Below are positions 1 to 6,685 of a stretch of 7,277 nucleotides of DNA, piece by piece. The position numbers and the translations under genes were made by a program. The notes beneath the pieces are model-generated. The model did not search any database. It had not been told where the DNA came from and saw nothing but the letters and a program-made list of their open reading frames with translations. Within the stretch, counting starts at the first letter, position 1. Each line of letters opens with the position of its first letter. The DNA is from CAVWDI01 sp046259385 (GTDB lineage Bacteria > Chloroflexota > Anaerolineae > Anaerolineales > UBA4823): positions 1 through 7,277 of the forward strand of contig JBJYWI010000270.1 in NCBI GenBank assembly GCA_046259385.1, written 5' to 3'.

Positions 1-1000
1 CCACAACATACTTGATCTCATCCATAATCTTTAAAGTGGTAAGAAAACTAACCGCTTTCGATCCGCCTCCCCACAATATTGTTTTTTTACCACCAAGATA
101 TAAATCCCGGATTTTACTTTTCCATTTTACGATTGATTCATTACACCCGTGCTGGAAATTTCTAACTGCCCGGTTTATTCTCTCAATATCGGCGCTTGAG
201 ATTTCATCCTGCACTACACCTTCTGTATCCGGCTGGCATTCGATCATCAGATACTGATCTTCATAAGCTTTCCAAACATTCAACACATTGAATCCACAGC
301 GCTTGAATAAACCAGCCAGTGATGACCGGTCGAAATATGAACAGTGCTCATAATAAATATCCCAAAACGCGATCTCTTCAAGAATGCGGATGACATCAGG
401 AACCTGGAAAAAGACAGTTGTTTGATAATCTTGTCGGATTGCATGGCGAATCGATTTGATTAATTCAATTGGACTGGCAATGTGTTCAAGGGTCATCTTG
501 CAGCAAAAAAAATCCGCCTTATATTGATTATATTTTTCTGAATAAAAATCCTTAATAATCGTGAGATTTGAGGATCTTAAACGCTGGTGATCTTGGTCTT
601 CAAATGCTGGATCAAATCCTATCCCGGTATTCCCACCTAATTCACAGAGCAATGCCAAAAATTCACCATTCCCGCAGCCAATCTCAATAATGGTCTTGTT
701 ATGAAGACCAAATCTTTCAATAAGATCCTCCGCCAGTTCCACATGGAATTGATTGAACGTATCTGAATAAACCTGGGTCGACTCATAACCTGAGGAATAT
801 TCCATATTCATTGGATCGAACGAAAGATTTGAAATTAAACCGCAATTAAGGCAAAAGCCCAGAAGGATATTTCCTTTAGGAAAATTTAAAGCGTCTTGTT
901 TACTGTCTGCCAACATCACACTGTGTACAGGCACGTTGTCTAAGCTGTAGAATTTGAAAATATTCGATCCGAAACACCCACGACAGCGATGATTGCTCAT
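1..1000 (-). CDS. Partial class I SAM-dependent methyltransferase with N-terminal zinc-binding domain (C-methyltransferase-like)
   Basis: The reading frame runs without a stop from ATG at 1000-998 to the window edge, giving 333 residues with the C-terminus missing; related proteins are about 400 residues. Seen: paired cysteines C6-x2-C9 and C50-x2-C53 (zinc site), SAM motif I EIGCGNG at 106-112, an acidic loop GFDP at 128-131, LEHI at 171-174, YYEHCSYFD at 216-224, and a Rossmann-like C-terminal glycine motif GGGSKAVSFL at 311-320. This order (zinc domain, SAM fold, C-terminal domain) is that of sugar C-methyltransferases such as TylCIII and TcaB9, and it repeats the layout of the gene just upstream (1077-2327). 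The HGG substrate motif of that neighbour is replaced here by DQYLM (248-252), so the substrate may differ. An in-frame TAG five codons upstream fixes the ATG as start; the ribosome site is weak. A 76-bp spacer separates it from the operon upstream. The fold is clear; the acceptor is unknown. Confidence 0.85.
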   Translation of the reverse strand, partial: MSNHRCRGCFGSNIFKFYSLDNVPVHSVMLADSKQDALNFPKGNILLGFCLNCGLISNLSFDPMNMEYSSGYESTQVYSDTFNQFHVELAEDLIERFGLHNKTIIEIGCGNGEFLALLCELGGNTGIGFDPAFEDQDHQRLRSSNLTIIKDFYSEKYNQYKADFFCCKMTLEHIASPIELIKSIRHAIRQDYQTTVFFQVPDVIRILEEIAFWDIYYEHCSYFDRSSLAGLFKRCGFNVLNVWKAYEDQYLMIECQPDTEGVVQDEISSADIERINRAVRNFQHGCNESIVKWKSKIRDLYLGGKKTILWGGGSKAVSFLTTLKIMDEIKYVV

Positions 1001-1076
1001 AACAATCCAGTTCTAATAAAATCCTCACTCAGAAAATTATGCAATCAAGGAAAACCTAGAAAAATTGTATCGTTTA

Positions 1077-2327
1077 TTAGATTGTTCTGACGTGAGGAAT
1101 TGGGATGATAAACTTTCCGCCAAGCTGGTGGTATTCTCTTTGCTGTTGCATTATCTCTTCTGCAAAATTCCAGGCTAGAATCAACAAATATTCCGGTATA
1201 TCTTCCAGCAATCTATCTGGAGGGCAAATTGGTAAGTGATTCTTACCCATGTATAGTCCATGCTTAAACTCGCTTAAATCAACAATATAATCCAGCAGTT
1301 GATTATCTATTCCACAGTAACTCAAGAAGGTTGTGGCTTTTGCCGCAGCACCGTAACCACAAATATTTGCGCCTTCTTCCTTTAAATTCCTCAATAATTC
1401 CAGCACTTCTTTACGTAACGAAGCCGCTGTATCAGCAAAATCAAGATAACGATCAACAATATAAATTCCCCAATCCTGCTCTTCCTCCAACATTGACCAT
1501 ACCTCCTCGTCAATGTTTTGATGGTGTTCAATATAAATTCTCAATGAGCCGCCATGGACAGGCAGCCGGCGGATCTGATTTATATAAAGGGAATGATTGC
1601 GGAACAATCGATTCAGAGCTGATAGTGAGAAATAACAAAGGTGTTGGTGGTAAATGGTATCAAACTCGCAATTATCAATCAAATCCCTGATATAAGGGAC
1701 TTCAATCACCGCCATTCCGTCCTCTTTAAGCAACAGTTTAAGTCCTCTAACAAAATCGTTTAAATCTCGAACGTGCGCTAATACATTATTGGCAATAATA
1801 ACGTCAGCATATTTCGATTGGTTTACTAGTTCTTGAGCTAATTCAAGTGTAAAAAATGCACATAGAGTTGGTATTCCGGATTTTTCAGCGACAGAAGCTG
1901 GGCCTGCCGAGGGATCGATGCCAAGAACAGGTATACCTTTTTCGGCAAATGCTTTTAACATATAGCCGTCGTTGCTGGCTGGTTCTATCACTAAGCTCGA
2001 ATTTCCCAGTTTTCTTTTATTTATTATTTCCAAGGCGTTCGAGTTTGTATGCTGAAGGTAAGATTCCGAAATGGAGGAATAATAGGGGTAATCTTCATTA
2101 AAAAGAATTTCAGGGTTGACCGTAGCCGAAATCTGCACCAGCGAACATGCCGGACAGAAATACAAATCGAGAGGAATTGAAAATTCTGGAATGTTGAGCT
2201 GATCCTCCCTGAGCAATCGATCAGCTAGCGGTGTTAGACCCAGGGAAAATATTTGGATTAAGTTATTACTATTACAAGCCCGGCAGGAACTAATGAGTGA
2301 AAATATTCTTGAGTCAATATTATTCAA
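1077..2327 (-). CDS. Nucleotide-sugar C-methyltransferase (TylCIII/NovU/TcaB9 type)
   Basis: This 416-residue protein has the full length of the family that transfers a methyl group from SAM to a ring carbon next to the keto group of an NDP-4-keto-deoxysugar, making a branched-chain sugar in the cytoplasm. Seen: zinc cysteines C15-x2-C18 and C58-x2-C61; SAM-binding EPASNDG at 115-121 and GIDPS at 136-140; NNVLAHV at 180-186; EVPY at 209-212; YHQHLCYFS at 226-234, whose Tyr226 and His229 match the catalytic region of TcaB9; HGGSLR at 258-263; and GYGAAAKATTFL at 324-335 opening the C-terminal Rossmann-like domain. The start is TTG, directly after the TAA of the SDR gene and in the same frame. 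It is the only ATG, GTG or TTG before the first zinc cysteine, and it has an AGGA 8 nt upstream. Membership is firm; the position methylated (C3 in characterised members) and the sugar are inferred. Confidence 0.9.
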   Translation of the reverse strand: MNNIDSRIFSLISSCRACNSNNLIQIFSLGLTPLADRLLREDQLNIPEFSIPLDLYFCPACSLVQISATVNPEILFNEDYPYYSSISESYLQHTNSNALEIINKRKLGNSSLVIEPASNDGYMLKAFAEKGIPVLGIDPSAGPASVAEKSGIPTLCAFFTLELAQELVNQSKYADVIIANNVLAHVRDLNDFVRGLKLLLKEDGMAVIEVPYIRDLIDNCEFDTIYHQHLCYFSLSALNRLFRNHSLYINQIRRLPVHGGSLRIYIEHHQNIDEEVWSMLEEEQDWGIYIVDRYLDFADTAASLRKEVLELLRNLKEEGANICGYGAAAKATTFLSYCGIDNQLLDYIVDLSEFKHGLYMGKNHLPICPPDRLLEDIPEYLLILAWNFAEEIMQQQREYHQLGGKFIIPIPHVRTI

Positions 2328-3374
2328 TTAACTATTCCTGATTTCAGCAGCTTTATTCCAGCGCAGGGATTGATCCAGGGAACCTTCCTGCAATAACTGT
2401 TTGATGTGTTCGCTGCGATTGAATTTTGGCCCTTCAAAATCCTTCTGGCTTATTCTGGAAGCTTGTATCACATCAAACAGCTGTTCAGCTCCTTTTCTGG
2501 CATCCCAAATAGGTTTGAATTCGGGCAGTTCATGATGCAGCTTATTACAGTTTACCCGGTATGACCTTTTATCTGGACCGGCTCCATCCGCATATTCTAT
2601 CCTGGAACCAGGGACAGCAACATTTACAATATCGGCAAGAGTTTTGATTCGGTAATTCTCTTGAGTTATTCCAACATTAAATGCTTGATTATTTACCTTC
2701 TCCTTCGGGGCATGCAGAACAGCGATAAAGGCTCTCGCAATATCTTCGACATGGACTACAGGGCGCCAGGCTGACCCATCTCCTTTCAAGTATATTACCC
2801 CGGTGCTGGCTGCCCAGGCGACAAGATTATTGATTACAAGGTCAAAACGCAGTCTTGGCGAAGACCCATATGCGGTGGCACTGCGTAAAAATGTGGGGCA
2901 GAAATCTTCACCCGCCAATTTAGAGATACCTTTTTCAGCCAGTGCTTTCGACTGACCGTAAGGCGTAACGGGGTTAAAATCAGATTCTTCGTCCACCACC
3001 TGCTCCCCTGCTGCTCCATATACACTGCAAGTTGATGAAAAAAGGAACCGAGAAATTCCAACCTCCTTTGCAATTTCCGATAGCCTAACAGTGCTGAGGT
3101 AATTGATTTCCATCGTTAATTCCGGATCGAGATTTCCCAGAGGATCATTCGATAGACCTGCTAGATGGATTATCGCATCAAAGCGATCAAGGTCTTCCTT
3201 TTGCACATCCCTGATATCAATCTGCATTTCAGGGACATCAACTAATCCTTCCATAAAAGTGCACGATCCATAAAGGTTGCTGTCTAACCCAATGACTTTA
3301 TGTCCATCCTCGATTAACATAGGCACCATTACTGTACCAATATAGCCTTTATGTCCTGTTACTAATACTCGCAT
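2328..3374 (-). CDS. Extended SDR, NAD-dependent nucleotide-sugar epimerase/reductase
   Basis: This 348-residue extended short-chain dehydrogenase/reductase binds NAD(P) and probably modifies a nucleotide sugar by epimerisation or keto reduction. Seen: the nucleotide-binding glycines GHKGYIG at 7-13, Asp31 at the end of strand 2 (favouring NAD over NADP), HLAG at 70-73, the active-site segment SSTCSVYG at 113-120 with Thr115 at the catalytic Ser/Thr position, the YGQSK catalytic pair Tyr139/Lys143, and a substrate-side WRPVVHVED at 203-211. The two positions after Thr115 are Cys and Ser, where dTDP-glucose 4,6-dehydratases have the Asp-Glu used for dehydration, so it is unlikely to be the missing 4,6-dehydratase. 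It starts 3 nt after the cytidylyltransferase stop, with a GGAG 7 nt before the ATG lying inside the end of that gene. It abuts the C-methyltransferase with no gap. The operon position points to CDP-sugar processing; the exact reaction cannot be read from the sequence. Confidence 0.85.
   Translation of the reverse strand: MRVLVTGHKGYIGTVMVPMLIEDGHKVIGLDSNLYGSCTFMEGLVDVPEMQIDIRDVQKEDLDRFDAIIHLAGLSNDPLGNLDPELTMEINYLSTVRLSEIAKEVGISRFLFSSTCSVYGAAGEQVVDEESDFNPVTPYGQSKALAEKGISKLAGEDFCPTFLRSATAYGSSPRLRFDLVINNLVAWAASTGVIYLKGDGSAWRPVVHVEDIARAFIAVLHAPKEKVNNQAFNVGITQENYRIKTLADIVNVAVPGSRIEYADGAGPDKRSYRVNCNKLHHELPEFKPIWDARKGAEQLFDVIQASRISQKDFEGPKFNRSEHIKQLLQEGSLDQSLRWNKAAEIRNS
2336..2339 (-). promoter_or_regulatory. 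Ribosome binding site supporting the TTG start of the C-methyltransferase
   Basis: AGGA lies 8 nt before TTG at 2327, within the last codons of the SDR gene. Because no ATG or GTG precedes the essential zinc cysteines, this site supports initiation at TTG. Confidence 0.55.
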
Positions 3375-3377
3375 CGC

Positions 3378-4100
3378 TTAACTCCAAATCTTCCAGGGAG
3401 CATTTCCAGAACTCCAAAGATTTTCCAATGCCCGCTTGTCATACATTGTATCCATGCACTGCCAGAATGTTCCATGGCGATAAGCAACTAATTGATTATC
3501 TTGCGCCAATCTTTGAAGTGGTTCTTTTTCCCATTGTGTTCCATCGCCATCGATATACTCTAAAGCTGCGGATTCTACTACAAAAAAACCTCCGTTGACC
3601 CATTTATCTGTCAGGACCGGTTTTTCCAAAAACTCTGTTACGTTGATTCCGTTTAGCGATAAATGCCCAAAACGAGATGGAGGGTGGACTGCCGCGACAG
3701 TAACCAACTTATTATTTTGGTTGTGAAAAGAAAACAAATCATGCAGATTTATATCAGATAAGCCATCGCACCACGCGAGCATGAAAGTCTTCTGACCAAG
3801 AACCGATCCCAACCTTTTTATGCGACCTCCAGTTTGGGTTGATTTACCGGTATCCACAAGGTCGATCACCCATTCCCGCCCATTAGATATATTTTCCTTA
3901 TCCGCCAGAAAGGATTTATCAAAGTATTCTTTATTGTGTCCCAAAGCAATTATAAATTCATTAAAACCGAATTCCGAAAAGTATTTCATGATATGCCAGA
4001 TAATCGGTTTTCCACCAATTTGGACCATCGCCTTGGGCATATTTTCCGTAATAGGTCCAAGTCTAGTGCCTTTTCCCCCAGCTAATATAACCACCTTCAT
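3378..4100 (-). CDS. rfbF: Glucose-1-phosphate cytidylyltransferase (RfbF-type), short form
   Basis: Predicted to convert alpha-glucose-1-phosphate and CTP to CDP-glucose and pyrophosphate, the entry step of CDP-deoxysugar pathways. Seen: the nucleotidyltransferase signature AGGKGTRL at 7-14, MPKAM at 21-25, IGGKPIIWHIMK at 28-39, VDTG/TGGRIKR at 82-96, WCDGLSD at 110-116, PPSRFG at 140-145, EKP at 159-161, NGGFFVVE at 169-176, WEKEPL at 190-195, FWQCMDT at 212-218, and the C-terminal SGNAPWK that closes RfbF proteins. Asp112 and Asp217 match the two metal-binding aspartates of the family. From memory of Salmonella RfbF (257 residues) the resemblance is close end to end, but this protein has 240 residues because the stretch before VDTG is about 15-19 residues shorter. 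The ATG overlaps the upstream glycosyltransferase stop (ATGA) and has a strong AAGGAGG site. Other NDP-hexose pyrophosphorylases are less likely, given the VDTG/TGGR and C-terminal signatures. Confidence 0.88.
   Translation of the reverse strand: MKVVILAGGKGTRLGPITENMPKAMVQIGGKPIIWHIMKYFSEFGFNEFIIALGHNKEYFDKSFLADKENISNGREWVIDLVDTGKSTQTGGRIKRLGSVLGQKTFMLAWCDGLSDINLHDLFSFHNQNNKLVTVAAVHPPSRFGHLSLNGINVTEFLEKPVLTDKWVNGGFFVVESAALEYIDGDGTQWEKEPLQRLAQDNQLVAYRHGTFWQCMDTMYDKRALENLWSSGNAPWKIWS
3382..3385 (-). promoter_or_regulatory. Ribosome binding site of the SDR gene
   Basis: GGAG lies 7 nt before the ATG at 3374, inside the last codons of the cytidylyltransferase gene. It supports the start chosen for the SDR and coupled translation. 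Confidence 0.65.
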
Positions 4101-5071
4101 AGATTTTCCTCCTTAACATCATCGATTTTCCCCAGGAAATTCCCATACACATTCTCTTCATTTCTGTAAAATAAACCAAGCAATTTTGGTTCAATCGCAA
4201 ACACCACATCGAGCATCATTCTTAACCAGTTTTTATCAAGACCAAGCCACCGGAATAAAAGCAGATAGCATTTTAACTTTTCGATTTCCTTAAGAGGGGA
4301 TCGATTTATTAATAGAATGTATTCCCGCAAAATTATCCAATGTGGAAGTATTGTTTTATTTACATTTTTGGGATTTATCCAGACCGCTCTTTCATGACGG
4401 GAACGCATGGATCTTATTGATCTATCGATGTGGTCCCGTGAATAAAAGAGATACTCTGGAACTTCTACAATTTTTCCAATTAATCCTAGTTCAGCTCTCA
4501 TTACCTTATCAGAACCCGGATAACAACCCATGGCTTCAATTGATCTGAGAATTTCCGATCGTATCAGTCCAAAAATTTCAAACGTCCAAATACCTCTTAA
4601 TAATAAATCTTGAAAGCGGATATGCGGTTTGGTTGAACAAACTCCTCTCATGGATGATTCAATTCGTTCAATCGGTTGACCGGTTGCATTAATGATTACA
4701 ACCTTAGTTTGGCATAACACAACATCACTTTCTCGCTCCAATACCTGCATGCATTTAGCAATATATTCCGGTGAGATAACATCGTCATGAGCGGCCCACT
4801 TGAAATATTTACCTTTTGCCAAATTAAATACTTTATTAAAATTAGGAACCGCTCCGATATTTTCTTGATTTCGATAGTATTTAATCCGGAAGTCTTTTTT
4901 ACAAAATTCCCTGCAGATCTCCTCAGTGCAATCTACGGATGCATTATCAGAGATGATTAATTCTATATTGGTATAAGATTGAGATAAGATCGAATTAACC
5001 GCATCTGTAACGAAATTTTCGCCATTATGAACAGGAAGTCCAATGCTAACTAGAGGTTCATTACTTTTCAA
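4097..5071 (-). CDS. Family 2 glycosyltransferase (GT-A fold)
   Basis: This 324-residue protein is predicted to transfer a sugar from a nucleotide donor to a lipid-linked or growing glycan at the inner face of the membrane. Seen: the GT2 opening VSIGLPVHNG at 8-17, SDNASVD at 41-47 for nucleotide binding, NIGAVPNFN at 71-79, and the metal-binding DXD-like AAHDD at 93-97. The C-terminal third is rich in leucine and basic residues but shows no clear transmembrane segment. The predicted start is TTG, with AGGG 7 nt upstream and an in-frame TAG four codons before it; no ATG lies before the GT2 core, so a non-ATG start is needed. The gene overlaps the cytidylyltransferase by 4 bp, implying translational coupling, and follows the GT4 gene after 66 bp. 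Donor and acceptor cannot be assigned. The pairing with sugar-making genes suggests that it may transfer the branched sugar, which is inference. Confidence 0.88.
   Translation of the reverse strand: MKSNEPLVSIGLPVHNGENFVTDAVNSILSQSYTNIELIISDNASVDCTEEICREFCKKDFRIKYYRNQENIGAVPNFNKVFNLAKGKYFKWAAHDDVISPEYIAKCMQVLERESDVVLCQTKVVIINATGQPIERIESSMRGVCSTKPHIRFQDLLLRGIWTFEIFGLIRSEILRSIEAMGCYPGSDKVMRAELGLIGKIVEVPEYLFYSRDHIDRSIRSMRSRHERAVWINPKNVNKTILPHWIILREYILLINRSPLKEIEKLKCYLLLFRWLGLDKNWLRMMLDVVFAIEPKLLGLFYRNEENVYGNFLGKIDDVKEENL
4108..4114 (-). promoter_or_regulatory. Strong ribosome binding site of the cytidylyltransferase gene
   Basis: The minus strand reads AAGGAGG, 7 nt before the ATG at 4100. It is the best ribosome site in the window and lies inside the end of the GT2 gene, which supports this start and the ATGA overlap. 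Confidence 0.85.
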
Positions 5072-5137
5072 AATGTCGCCCTAAGAATACAAATAATTTT
5101 TTGATAACTAATAATTCTGTATATTTGTTTTAGTCCC

Positions 5138-6505
5138 TCATCTATGCAATCCTTCATAGTATACACTTTCCAATTTATTCACCACATTGTCCCAAGTATA
5201 TGAAGATTTCACTAGATTAAATCCATTTTTTCCGATTGATTTTAGTTTTGATTTATTCTCAAGAATTTGAGATAGAAACTTAACCCATTCTCCCACATCC
5301 CTCTCAGCGATCCATCCAGCCTCGTGCGTCAAAATTTCATGGAAATTACATTCCGGGGTGATTAACACAGGCGTCGCACTAGCTAATGCTTCCAAAATTG
5401 CGATAGAAAACCCCTCAGCAGCTGAGGGTAAACAAAAAAGGTCTGCCCGCGTTAGTAAATTTCTTTTCTGATCACCGCTGATAAACCCGGGGAATATAAC
5501 TCTATCCCCTAATCCAACAGAACGCGCTTTTTCAGACAACTGGTCTCTTAACCCATGTTGGTCAGGTCCTGCGAATACCAGTATAGAATCAGAGTATAAA
5601 CCAGAGATTTTTATAAAAGCATTTAAAAGAATATCCATGCCCTTTACAGGATGAAAACGACTAAGAAACAAAATTACAGTCTTATCATCATTGAGTGCAT
5701 TTAACTCCGTTGACTCGAATTTGCCCTTTACACTTTGATCGTAATCAGCCAAATTTACACCATTTGGGACTACTCGTATCGTTTGTTTTAACCCCAAATC
5801 GCGATAGCAGCTTATATCTGCAGGTGTAAGTGCAATTAAAATATTTGCTCTTCTCATTATCGGCTTCTCAAAAAGAGAAATATAAATCTGTTTTAATAAC
5901 TTTCTATAGCGTAAATAACCTGGAGAGAACACCGCCCTGTGTTGATAGAAAAGTGGTTTTGCTACTTTAATCGCTTTTCGTCCTGCTACCAGCGTCGGAT
6001 AAACGAAAGGCATTTGTGTATGAATTAAATCAAATCCAAAAATGTGGTGATCCAATACGGAAATAATTTGGGGTGTATATAAAAAACCAACTGATTTTGT
6101 GAAGATGTTGAAATATAGCAAAGTATTCGGTTTAACCTTTTTTACATCAAAATACCAAATTTCCACACCATTGACTGAAACAGGTTGGTTAATGGGAACA
6201 TCTAATTTTTNNNNNNNNNNAATTTCACCATCAAGCTCTAGGCGTGTTAAAGCAAGGTCTTTAATTGATTGGATCTGAATTTGGCTGCGTTTCAATCGAA
6301 TTATTTTTTCTCCTAAGTTATAGATATTACCATCTAATTTTTTATCCAAATTTGAATTTGAAGTATATACAACCACTTTATGTCCGCGTGAAACAAGCTC
6401 TTCAGCCGCTCCTGATACAGACATTACAGGTCCGCCTAAGCGATAAGCAGGTTTATATCCATGAGTCACATAGAGTATATTCAGAGGTTTGATATCATCC
6501 ACCAT
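5138..6505 (-). CDS. Family 4 glycosyltransferase (GT-B fold), containing an assembly gap
   Basis: This is a retaining glycosyltransferase of the surface-polysaccharide type, probably acting at the cytoplasmic membrane. Seen: N-terminal acceptor-domain motif THGYKPAYRLGGP at 14-26, RGHKVVVYTSN at 40-50, the DLIHTQMPF segment at 159-167, VVPNGV near the domain linker, the donor-domain SRFHPVKG, and the EX7E motif Glu364/Glu372 within EGFSIAILE. The gene is 455 codons long as written, counting unknown residues 96-99 from ten Ns. Residues 59-102 look like an insertion: family members as I remember them run directly from NLD..LD into VP..QPV..NGVE. That segment is flanked by a 12-bp direct repeat and touches the gap. 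The ATG has no convincing ribosome site, but no other start precedes the core. It is the first gene after the promoter-like spacer. The family assignment is firm; the sequence of the N-terminal third should not be trusted. Confidence 0.85.
   Translation of the reverse strand: MVDDIKPLNILYVTHGYKPAYRLGGPVMSVSGAAEELVSRGHKVVVYTSNSNLDKKLDGNIYNLGEKIIRLKRSQIQIQSIKDLALTRLELDGEIXXXXKLDVPINQPVSVNGVEIWYFDVKKVKPNTLLYFNIFTKSVGFLYTPQIISVLDHHIFGFDLIHTQMPFVYPTLVAGRKAIKVAKPLFYQHRAVFSPGYLRYRKLLKQIYISLFEKPIMRRANILIALTPADISCYRDLGLKQTIRVVPNGVNLADYDQSVKGKFESTELNALNDDKTVILFLSRFHPVKGMDILLNAFIKISGLYSDSILVFAGPDQHGLRDQLSEKARSVGLGDRVIFPGFISGDQKRNLLTRADLFCLPSAAEGFSIAILEALASATPVLITPECNFHEILTHEAGWIAERDVGEWVKFLSQILENKSKLKSIGKNGFNLVKSSYTWDNVVNKLESVYYEGLHR
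6199..6343. repeat. 12-bp direct repeat flanking the gap-side insertion in the GT4 gene
   Basis: The string catctaattttt occurs at 6199-6210, ending exactly at the Ns, and again at 6331-6342; one further t follows in the second copy. The copies are 132 bp apart (44 codons), counting the 10 Ns. Both encode Lys-Leu-Asp in the GT4 frame (residues 56-58 and 100-102). Merging the copies would restore the expected family sequence. Confidence 0.85.
6211..6220. other. Assembly gap (10 Ns)
   Basis: Ten Ns lie inside the GT4 gene. A fixed short run like this is often a scaffolding placeholder, so the true distance may be different, zero or an overlap. The frame is kept across the gap as written, which could be chance (one in three). 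Confidence 0.97.
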
Positions 6506-6573
6506 AAATAGAAATAAATTTCAGAAATACACAAGGATTTTGATGTGTGATCCCAAACGGATTTTCAGGAATT

Positions 6574-6579
6574 ATTATA
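6574..6579 (-). promoter_or_regulatory. Candidate -10 element upstream of the polysaccharide operon
   Basis: The minus strand reads a perfect TATAAT here, in the 180-bp AT-rich spacer between the secreted-protein gene and the GT4 gene, about 70 bp before the GT4 start. At a 17-nt spacing the -35 position reads TTAAAT, a poor match to TTGACA. Position and -10 support a promoter; in such AT-rich sequence a chance match is quite possible. No clear terminator hairpin was found in the spacer. Confidence 0.3.
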
Positions 6580-6685
6580 AATTATCTATTGTTTACATTT
6601 AAGGGGATAAATAAAAAATGTTTAGAGAGTAACTAAAAGAGAACATCACTATTTGGTTGACATCGTCCAAGAACCTTTTCCACCA

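Noticed and set aside
12..257. Plus-strand open frame of 81 codons
   Set aside because: It lies opposite the left-hand methyltransferase, whose minus-strand frame carries clear family motifs throughout. It resembles no family I know, so it is a shadow.
2834..3073. Minus-strand open frame of 79 codons inside the SDR gene
   Set aside because: It is out of frame within the SDR coding region, which covers the catalytic Tyr/Lys motif; it shows no independent signal.
5089..5128. Inverted repeat acaaata/tatttgt between the GT4 and GT2 genes, considered as a terminator
   Set aside because: The stem is only 7 bp, AT-rich, with a loop of about 26 nt and no U-tract in the right place. A terminator here would also split an apparent operon.
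6657..6662. Perfect TTGACA on the plus strand
   Set aside because: No -10-like hexamer follows at 16-18 nt, and no plus-strand gene lies downstream.
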